Shown piece after piece: positions 32,080 through 37,460 of a DNA stretch of 37,460 nucleotides (position 1 is its first letter; each line of letters begins with the position of its first letter). Made by a program: the position numbers and the translations under genes. Location of the stretch: positions 63,340-100,799 of the forward strand of contig DCVQ01000035.1 in assembly GCA_002328745.1 (NCBI GenBank), read 5' to 3'. The DNA comes from Actinobacteria bacterium UBA2184 (GTDB lineage: Bacteria; Actinomycetota; Coriobacteriia; Anaerosomatales; Anaerosomataceae). The notes below the pieces were generated by a model. It searched no databases. It worked only from the letters and a program-made list of their open reading frames with translations, and had not been told where the DNA came from.

Positions 32080-32207
32080 GGAGCCCCCCTCCGCAGAAAC
32101 TGGCGGTCCGGGGCGCACGAGTGCCCGGGTGCCGCGCGGGCGAGCGGGATCACCGTCCCTACAGTGGCCGCCGCGCCCCTAGGCGCGATTCTGTGCCGTC
32201 GGAAATG

Positions 32208-32257
32208 GAGTGTCAATGCGTTCCAGCGGACACTCTACTGCTGCGGTGTGATAGAGT
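32208..32257 (+). promoter_or_regulatory. hisG promoter region with repeated GAGTGNC elements
   Basis: An extended -10, TGATAGAGT, lies at 32249-32257, about 34 bases before the hisG ATG; a weak -35 (CGGACA, 32227-32232) is 19 bases upstream of it. GAGTGTC (32208-32214) and GACACTC (32229-32235) form an inverted repeat over the -35, and GAGTGAC (32254-32260) recurs at the -10. Together they look like binding sites for a regulator. Confidence 0.4.
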
Positions 32258-32290
32258 GACACGCATCGTCTCAGGCTCGGAGGTACCGCC

Positions 32291-33163
32291 ATGCTGTCGA
32301 TAGCGCTGCCAAAGGGAAGCCTTGAGGAGCAGACGCTGCTCCTGTTCTCGGAGGCCGATCTCCCCGTCAGGAGATCGGGGCGTGCGTACAACCCCACCAT
32401 CGACGATCCGCGCATCTCGCGGGTGAAGGTGTTGCGCCCCCAGGAGATCCCTCTGTACGTCGCCGACGGCCACTTCGATCTCGGCATCTCGGGGCACGAT
32501 TGGGTGACCGAGACCGGCGCCGGCGTCGTGAAGGTGGCCGAGCTTCCGTACGCGAAGACCGGCGCCGGCGTCGTGAAGATGGTGCTTGCGGTGTGCGAGG
32601 ACTCGCCGGTACGCACCGCGGCGGACATCCCGCCGGGCAGCCGCATCACCACCGAGTTCCCTAACGTCACCCGCGGTTTCTTCGAGAGGCTCGGCATCCC
32701 GGTGGAGGTGCACTTCAGCTACGGCGCTACCGAGGCCAAGGTGCCCGAGCTCATGGACGCGCTTGTGGACTTGACCGAGACCGGCTCGACGCTTCGGCAC
32801 AACGGCCTGCGCATCGTCGATGTGATCCTCGAGTCAACGACCCGGCTGCTGGCGAGCCCCGCCGCGTGGGCGGACCCGGACAAGCGCAGGGCGATCGAGG
32901 AGATCCGAACGCTGCTTCTCGGCGTGATCGACGCGCGGGGGCGCGTGCTGCTCTCCATGAATGTGCCGGCCGCCAGCCTCGATACGGTCATCGGCCAGCT
33001 GCCGGCCATGAAGCGCCCGACGGTCAACCAGCTCTACGGGTCGGACGACTACGAGATCATGACCGTGGCCGAGAAGGCCACGGTGAACATCCTCATCCCG
33101 CGGCTCAAGGCCGCAGGTGCCGAGGATATACTCGAGCTGCCTATCAGCAAGATCGTGCGGTAG
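32291..33163 (+). CDS. hisG: ATP phosphoribosyltransferase, long form
   Basis: First enzyme of histidine synthesis, joining ATP and PRPP. The 290 residues correspond to the long, hexameric form with a C-terminal regulatory domain (residues about 215-290) for histidine feedback, so no HisZ is needed. Motifs: MLSIALPKGSLEEQTL, LGISGHDWV, the PRPP-site region DALVDLTETGSTLR, and LMSMNV-like LLSMNVPAASLDTVIGQLPAMKRPTV. GGAGG seven bases upstream supports the ATG. No other his genes are nearby. The coding sequence contains an in-frame 23-base direct repeat (TGAGVVK twice). Confidence 0.95.
   Translation: MLSIALPKGSLEEQTLLLFSEADLPVRRSGRAYNPTIDDPRISRVKVLRPQEIPLYVADGHFDLGISGHDWVTETGAGVVKVAELPYAKTGAGVVKMVLAVCEDSPVRTAADIPPGSRITTEFPNVTRGFFERLGIPVEVHFSYGATEAKVPELMDALVDLTETGSTLRHNGLRIVDVILESTTRLLASPAAWADPDKRRAIEEIRTLLLGVIDARGRVLLSMNVPAASLDTVIGQLPAMKRPTVNQLYGSDDYEIMTVAEKATVNILIPRLKAAGAEDILELPISKIVR
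32511..32578 (+). repeat. 23-base direct repeat inside hisG
   Basis: Bases 32511-32533 and 32556-32578 are identical and in the same frame, 45 bases apart, so the peptide TGAGVVK appears twice 15 residues apart. In other HisG proteins the second position usually has different residues, which suggests local duplication or gene conversion. Confidence 0.85.
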
Positions 33164-33188
33164 CGCTCTCCGCCGAGAGAGGACCCTG

Positions 33189-33764
33189 ATGAAGAAGCGA
33201 CTCGGTCCGACCGACCGCCTGTACCCGATGCCGGTGCCGCTGGTGTGCGGCGGTACGATGCAGGACGCCGATGCATGTGCGGTGGCCTGGCTCGGGATCT
33301 GCGCCACCAACCCTCCGCGCATCGCCATCGCTCTTCGCGAGAGCAGGCACACGCTCGAGCGCATCCGCGCCACGGGCACGCTCACCGTCAACACGGCCCG
33401 TGCGGACGATGCCGCGGTGGTCGACTACTTCGGCACGACGTCGGGCGGCACCACCGACAAATGGGCCGTGAGCGGCTGGACGCTCGAGGCGTCCGCGATC
33501 GTCGAGGCCCCGCGCATCGCCGAGTGCCCGTACCAGCTGGAATGCCGCGTCACGCACGAGATCGAGCTTGGTAGCCACGTGCTGCTCGTGGCCGAGGTGG
33601 TGGAGAGCCATGCCGACGAGGGCGTGCTCGACGAGACCGGTACGAAAGTCGACGTGGCGCTGCTCGACCCGCTCGTCTACATCGCGGGGAGCCGGGAGTA
33701 TCGTCGCCTCGGCGAGAAGATCGCCGACGCGTACGTCATCGGGAAGACCGTCGGCCGGGCGTAG
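33189..33764 (+). CDS. Flavin reductase family protein (FMN-binding split barrel)
   Basis: A 191-residue protein with the flavin reductase-like split-barrel fold: PMPVPLVCGGTMQDADACAVAWLGICATNPPRIAIALRES is the conserved FMN-site region, followed by FTVNT-like LTVNTARADDAAVVDYFG. It probably uses NAD(P)H or accepts electrons from an iron-sulfur partner; the substrate is unknown. ATG at 33189 has GAGG about seven bases upstream and lies 25 bases after hisG, so the two may be co-transcribed. A strong terminator follows. Confidence 0.87.
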   Translation: MKKRLGPTDRLYPMPVPLVCGGTMQDADACAVAWLGICATNPPRIAIALRESRHTLERIRATGTLTVNTARADDAAVVDYFGTTSGGTTDKWAVSGWTLEASAIVEAPRIAECPYQLECRVTHEIELGSHVLLVAEVVESHADEGVLDETGTKVDVALLDPLVYIAGSREYRRLGEKIADAYVIGKTVGRA

Positions 33765-33800
33765 CGCGCTCGCGGCAGGTGCGGTCGCTGAGCCCAGAAC

Positions 33801-33837
33801 AGCAAGAAGGCGCCGAGCCTGTGGGCGCCTTCTTGCT
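33801..33837. terminator. Bidirectional intrinsic terminator
   Basis: AGCAAGAAGGCGCC (33801-33814) pairs perfectly with GGCGCCTTCTTGCT (33824-33837) around a nine-base loop. The arms give a T-rich 3' side on each strand. It lies between the convergent flavin reductase gene and the secreted protein gene and should stop transcription from both. Confidence 0.85.
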
Positions 33838-33858
33838 TGGTGCTGAGACACGGAGCCC

Positions 33859-34248
33859 TCAGATGATGCTGAAGACCTTCCGGAATCGGTTCGCTACGCG
33901 GGAGCAGTACTCGAAGAACTCTTCCGCGCCGGGGCCGGCCATCAGGGCGGTCATGGCGCCTTCGGACGCGGCACCCTTCTTGAGCTGCTGCTGCAGGGCC
34001 TCGTCGGGAGCTTCTCCCTGCGCGGTGCGCGCCTGCTCCTGCGTCATCTCGCCGGTCTGCGCCATCTCCTGCACCATCTCCTGCGCCATCTCTCGGATTT
34101 GGTCTCGAGTGCGCACGGCGTCGCCTTCACACTCGTCCGCCGAGGTGCGGACCTGTTCGCGGTTGAACATCTGGCCTGCGGCGAATGCGGGAGACGCGAT
34201 CGTCACGAGCAAACCCGCAACGACGATGAGCGTCATGGTCTTCTTCAT
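33859..34248 (-). CDS. Small secreted protein of unknown function
   Basis: A 129-residue protein with a cleavable signal peptide (MKKTMTLIVVAGLLVTIASPAFA, cleavage expected near AFA-AG). The mature part is helical and Met/Gln/Glu-rich (REMAQEMVQEMAQTGEMTQEQA) with two cysteines (in DECEGD and FEYCSR) that may form a disulfide. Family not recognised. It ends near the bidirectional terminator and starts 81 bases after the DUF5667 gene, so it may belong to the sigma factor's transcript or regulon. Confidence 0.75.
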   Translation of the reverse strand: MKKTMTLIVVAGLLVTIASPAFAAGQMFNREQVRTSADECEGDAVRTRDQIREMAQEMVQEMAQTGEMTQEQARTAQGEAPDEALQQQLKKGAASEGAMTALMAGPGAEEFFEYCSRVANRFRKVFSII

Positions 34249-34329
34249 CGGTGAACCGCCTTTCGGCTTTGCGCGTGTCCTTACGAGAGAGACAACGCCA
34301 GGTGTGCGGGCGCGGTTACGGGCGCTCCG

Positions 34330-35064
34330 TCAGTTTCCCGGTCCCGGTGCGTCGTCGTTGCTCTGGTAACCCGGACCCGTCTGTTCGCTTCCGTCGCCGT
34401 CACCCGGTGAGTCGGTGCCGGTCTCATCCGGGTCCTGCGTGGTGTCGCTGGAGGAGCTGTCGGTCGAGCCGATGGTCGGTCCGGTCTGGGCGCCGGACGT
34501 GCCGGTATCGGTGCCGGAGCCGGACACGGCCCCCTCGATCGCAGCGCGGGTGGCGTCTGGGGCGTCGCCAGCGCGCTCACGGATCCGCGCCATATCGTCG
34601 GCCGGCATCGCGCCGTCTGCGGGGGTCGCCTGACGGACGGCCGCGCGCAGCTCGCCGAGCGACTCTCCGACCAGGTCGGAGTCGACGCCCCGACGGGCAA
34701 GCGCGGCGGTCTCGGCGGCCCGACGAGCGGCAAGACCGACGAGCACCCGGTGTTCGAGCCCTCCGGGCGGGAGAAGGGCCACGAGCGCGTCTTCGGCCCC
34801 GCGCTTCACGCCATACAGGGCGTCTCCGGGCAGCGAGGTCTCCGTCGCGTACGCGAAGCCGCCGCCCAGGACGCTTGCCACGGTCATGCCAACGGCGAAC
34901 CGTCGGCTGATGCCGGCGAACCACCTGCGGCGGGCATCGGCGCGTGCCGCATGCAGCACCTCCCGGCGTACGCGATTGCGCGCGCGGGCGGGCATCTGCT
35001 CCGCGGCGCTGCCGAGCGCGTGGGAGAGCGTGTCATTGGGATCTATGTAGTCCTCAGGCCTCAT
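34330..35064 (-). CDS. DUF5667 membrane protein, candidate anti-sigma partner
   Basis: A 244-residue single-pass protein. The first about 54 residues are cytosolic and Arg-rich, followed by a membrane segment (FAVGMTVASVLGGGFAYA), then ETSLPGDALYGVKRGAEDA, the DUF5667 signature. The last 70 residues are a Ser/Thr/Asp/Gly-rich low-complexity tail expected outside the cell. The gene overlaps the ECF sigma factor gene by 11 bases. That topology and coupling suit an anti-sigma factor, though the usual zinc motif (HxxxCxxC) is absent; the role is inferred. Confidence 0.82.
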   Translation of the reverse strand: MRPEDYIDPNDTLSHALGSAAEQMPARARNRVRREVLHAARADARRRWFAGISRRFAVGMTVASVLGGGFAYATETSLPGDALYGVKRGAEDALVALLPPGGLEHRVLVGLAARRAAETAALARRGVDSDLVGESLGELRAAVRQATPADGAMPADDMARIRERAGDAPDATRAAIEGAVSGSGTDTGTSGAQTGPTIGSTDSSSSDTTQDPDETGTDSPGDGDGSEQTGPGYQSNDDAPGPGN

Positions 35065-35611
35065 CGGAGCCCTCTTTCCGCAGGATCCGCGCGAGCGAGC
35101 CGATCGCGCGGTGCTGCAGTGCCTTGACAGCGTTATCGTTCTTGCCCAGTGCTTCCGCCGTCTCGTTGATGCTCAAGTTCCACCAGAACCTCAGCGCCAC
35201 CACCGCGGCCTGGTCGTCGGTGAGCCCGCGCACCGCGGCACGCAGGCGTCTGGCGTCGGCAGCGGCCACGACGGCCTCCTCGGGACCTCCCACCGCCGGT
35301 TCGGTGACGTAGAGATCCTCCACCGGGATGGGCCGACGCGCTCCGCGCCGGTACTCGTCGACCACGGCGTTGCGGGCGATGCGGAAGAGCCATGCCGTGA
35401 ACGGCAGCCCGCGGTCGTCGTAGCCGCCGAGTGCCTCCCACGCCTTCATGAACACGACTGAGGTCACGTCTTCAGCATCCTGCGGCGACTCCGTGCGCGA
35501 ACGCACGAACGCATACACCCGGTCGGCGTACTCGTCGTACAGCCTGCCGAATGCCCTGGCGTCCCCTTCGCGGGCCCGCCGCACCATGCGCGCGAGGGAT
35601 CGCTCGGTCAC
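35054..35611 (-). CDS. ECF-type RNA polymerase sigma factor
   Basis: A 185-residue group 4 sigma factor. Region 2 reads FGRLYDEYADRVYAFVRSRTESPQDAEDVTSVVFMKAW, with PFTAWLFRIARNAVVDEYRR for core binding and -10 recognition. Region 4 is LTDDQAAVVALRFWWNLSINETAEALGKNDNAVKALQHRAIGSL, a helix-turn-helix for the -35. No region 3 or extra domain. GTG at 35611 is used though its ribosome site is weak. It is coupled to the DUF5667 gene downstream. The target regulon and stimulus are unknown. Confidence 0.92.
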   Translation of the reverse strand: MTERSLARMVRRAREGDARAFGRLYDEYADRVYAFVRSRTESPQDAEDVTSVVFMKAWEALGGYDDRGLPFTAWLFRIARNAVVDEYRRGARRPIPVEDLYVTEPAVGGPEEAVVAAADARRLRAAVRGLTDDQAAVVALRFWWNLSINETAEALGKNDNAVKALQHRAIGSLARILRKEGSDEA

Positions 35612-35692
35612 CGTCGTCTTTCACTTCCTGTCGGTTGCATAACGCCTGAAGATGTCTCCACGATACTGCCGCCGGTCCGGCCGTTGCGAGCG

Positions 35693-36382
35693 TCAGCCGA
35701 GGCGGGCGATGATGTCGCCGAGCGTCTGTCCGGCGAGCGAGGGCAAGCACGCGTCCGCGGCCGAGTAGTCGGCGTTCGCGAGCAGGGGGTTGGGAACGGC
35801 CACGCACCGCATGCCCGCGGCTTTGGCGGCAGCCACGCCGTGGACGGAGTCTTCGATCGCGAAGGCCTCGTCCGGCGCCACGCCGAGAGCGGCGAGCGCG
35901 CGCACGTAGAGCTCCGGGTCGGGCTTCGTGCGCGTGACGTCGTCGCGGGTGACGATGGCCGAGAACCGGTCGGCGATGCCGAGGCGCTCGAGATGCCCCG
36001 CGACCCAGCCAAGATCGGAGCTGGAGGCGATCGCCAGAGGCAGGCCGAGCGCGGCGGCGTCGTCGAGGCGCTCCACCACGCCCGGCAGCGGCGGCAGCTG
36101 GTTCGCCTGCGCGATCTCGCTCGCGCGTCGCTCGCGCTCGATGGCCTCCCAATCGTGACCATTGCCGACGCGCTCGCGCAGCTCGGCTCCCGGGTCCCAG
36201 GGCGCGTCCCAGGTGCCGATGAGCGTGGCCCACTTGTCGAGCGGGAGCGTGAAGCCGAAGCGCGCGTAGAGGTCCTGCCACGTGCGCATGGCGACCGATT
36301 CGCTTGCGATGATCAGGCCGTCGAAATCGAAGACGGCCGCGCGGATGGCGCGACCGTCGTCCGTGTGGCTGGGTGCGTTCAC
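35693..36382 (-). CDS. HAD-superfamily hydrolase, beta-phosphoglucomutase-like
   Basis: A 229-residue phosphatase or phosphomutase-like enzyme. Motif I FDFDG (18-22) supplies the nucleophile Asp19 and acid/base Asp21. A helical cap follows; motif II is IASSSD, motif III lysine lies in TRTKPDPELY, and motif IV is AIEDSVHGV. Substrate not predictable; small sugar phosphates are typical. GTG at 36382 has AGGG five bases upstream and lies seven bases after the radical SAM gene, so the two are likely co-transcribed. Confidence 0.92.
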   Translation of the reverse strand: MNAPSHTDDGRAIRAAVFDFDGLIIASESVAMRTWQDLYARFGFTLPLDKWATLIGTWDAPWDPGAELRERVGNGHDWEAIERERRASEIAQANQLPPLPGVVERLDDAAALGLPLAIASSSDLGWVAGHLERLGIADRFSAIVTRDDVTRTKPDPELYVRALAALGVAPDEAFAIEDSVHGVAAAKAAGMRCVAVPNPLLANADYSAADACLPSLAGQTLGDIIARLG

Positions 36383-36389
36383 GTGCGCC

Positions 36390-37460
36390 CTATCCGCAGC
36401 CGCCGGGGACGGCGCACGGCGCCGACGGCGAGTGGCCGACCCGGGGCGCGACCGGTATCGTGCGCGCGCGCTCGGGGTGCAGGATGCAGGTCAGGTCCTC
36501 GGCCATGTAGTCGCCCTCGCGCTGCCATGCCTTAGCGCGGCAGCCGCGGCAGATGCGGCTGTACTCGCACGCGTCCGGCGCGCAGATGCCCTTTGATTCC
36601 TCGAGGTCGATCTGGTAGCACGCCGCCGTCGCCTCCGCGAGGCTCATCTCGCGGATGTTGCCGACGACCCAGTCCTGGGCGAACTGGCAGGGCATGACTC
36701 CGCCCTCGGAGTTGATGTTCATGTGGCCCTTGCCGACGGGGCACGCGCTCATGATCTTGAGGCGCTCGAGGCCCTTGCTCACGTCCACGCCCCGCTCGAT
36801 GAAGCGCTCGGCGATGTACGGGATGACCGAGGGGATGGCGCCGATGTCGTACTCGAGCTTCACGTCGGGGTCGAGCATGTCCTCGACGACGAAGTCCGCA
36901 AGCTGGCGCCACTGCTCCACCGACACGCGCGAGTCGTCCTCGCCCTCGGAGCGGCCCGCGGTGATGAGGTCGCAGATGTAGACGAGGCCGCAGTCGAGGT
37001 CCTTGGCCATCTGGATGACGTCGAAGATGTACGGCCAGGTGTCCACCGAGAGCGCGGTCTTGAGCACGACGCCGACGCCTTCGGCGCGCAGCGCCTTGAC
37101 GGCGCGAACGATCTTGGCGTGCGTGCCGGGCACGCCCACCATCGCGTCGTGGAACTCGGGGGGACCGTACATCGAGGTCGCGATCCAGCGGACCCCGTAT
37201 TCCTTGAGCCGCTTGGCCGCGGCCTCATCGATGAACGTGCAGTTGGTGGAGATGGTGGGGCGCACGCCCTGGGCGTTCACCTCGGCGAGGATCTCCCAGA
37301 AGTTCGAGCGCATCATCGGCTCGCCGCCGGAGAGGAACACGACGGGGACGCCGGCCTCGCCCATGCGGCGCACGAGGGAGATGGTCTCCTCGTCCGTGAG
37401 CTGATCGGGAAGCGCGTGTCCGTCGGCGGCCATGTAGCAGTGGTCGCACAGCAGGTTGCA
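36390..37460 (-). CDS. Radical SAM/SPASM protein, AhbC/NirJ-like (5' end outside window)
   Basis: The frame runs off the right edge, so the N-terminus is missing. The first visible residues (CNLLCDHCYMAADGH) contain the radical SAM CxxxCxxC motif at 37460-37437 or so, followed by FLSGGEPMMRSNF. The C-terminal SPASM-like Cys cluster reads ACPVGKGHMNINSEGGVMPC ... GICAPDACEYSRICRGCRAKAW. The layout resembles AhbC/AhbD/NirJ, which modify siroheme-derived tetrapyrroles or heme d1, but peptide-modifying SPASM enzymes look similar. It ends CAVPGGCG. With the HemN-like enzyme, this hints at anaerobic tetrapyrrole chemistry. Confidence 0.8.
   Translation of the reverse strand, partial: CNLLCDHCYMAADGHALPDQLTDEETISLVRRMGEAGVPVVFLSGGEPMMRSNFWEILAEVNAQGVRPTISTNCTFIDEAAAKRLKEYGVRWIATSMYGPPEFHDAMVGVPGTHAKIVRAVKALRAEGVGVVLKTALSVDTWPYIFDVIQMAKDLDCGLVYICDLITAGRSEGEDDSRVSVEQWRQLADFVVEDMLDPDVKLEYDIGAIPSVIPYIAERFIERGVDVSKGLERLKIMSACPVGKGHMNINSEGGVMPCQFAQDWVVGNIREMSLAEATAACYQIDLEESKGICAPDACEYSRICRGCRAKAWQREGDYMAEDLTCILHPERARTIPVAPRVGHSPSAPCAVPGGCG

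Noticed and set aside
1..37460. CRISPR arrays, insertion sequences, prophage or attachment sites
   Set aside because: No regularly spaced repeats, transposase or integrase frames, or flanking duplications were found.

Overview
High-GC bacterial chromosome with dense coding, GTG/TTG starts, strong purine-rich ribosome sites, and mostly housekeeping and energy genes. The gene set suggests an anaerobic or microaerophilic actinobacterial-type lineage: rplI-dnaB, an F-type ATPase operon, HemN-like and SPASM radical SAM enzymes, an archaeal-type ornithine cyclodeaminase and an apparent selenoprotein. A deep Coriobacteriia-like relative is plausible, but this is inferred from gene content and GC, not from a marker-gene tree. 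No rRNA, tRNA, CRISPR array, insertion sequence or prophage is visible.

Layout. (1) 1-3877: end of a DUF2232 membrane protein, rplI, dnaB and a COG2509-type FAD oxidoreductase, all on +. (2) 3933-9011: a chemoreceptor on -, a BASS/ACR3-like transporter on + behind a well-formed promoter with an embedded palindrome, and an ABC exporter pair on -. (3) 9129-11372: three poorly characterised + genes (zinc-ribbon membrane protein, translationally coupled anchored protein, Cys-rich small protein). (4) 11377-19275 on -: the complete ATP synthase operon, transcribed atpZ-I-B-E-F-F'-(delta/alpha)-G-D-C. (5) 19565-24563 on +: purA, purD, a HemN-like radical SAM gene, purE and a membrane protein. (6) 24602-25553 on -: a DUF427 protein and a DUF3221 lipoprotein. 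(7) 25690-30964 on +: ornithine cyclodeaminase family enzyme, msrA (with in-frame TGA), msrB, a small membrane protein, a histidine kinase and rsgA. (8) 31010-32079 on -: a multipass membrane protein and a 76-residue partner. (9) 32291-33764 on +: hisG and a flavin reductase, closed by a strong bidirectional terminator. (10) 33859-37460 on -: a secreted protein, a DUF5667 protein, an ECF sigma factor, a HAD phosphatase and a truncated radical SAM/SPASM gene.

Two points stand out. First, the ATP synthase has no separate delta gene. Instead the alpha subunit carries about 200 extra N-terminal residues that read as two tandem copies of the delta (OSCP) C-terminal domain, while the delta N-terminal helical domain is not seen. 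The same operon has a short epsilon, a beta subunit with an N-terminal extension, and an unusual c subunit, so the peripheral stalk may be built differently. Second, msrA has TGA exactly at the catalytic cysteine codon, followed at the right distance by a hairpin with G first in its loop. This is best read as selenocysteine, and the protein has no cysteine at all.

Two perfect 18-bp palindromes are likely operators. TTGTGATTCAAATCACAA lies upstream of the ATP synthase operon and fits the CRP/FNR-superfamily pattern. TATACCCCGTTGGGTATA lies on the -10 of the transporter promoter and resembles CsoR/RcnR-family sites.
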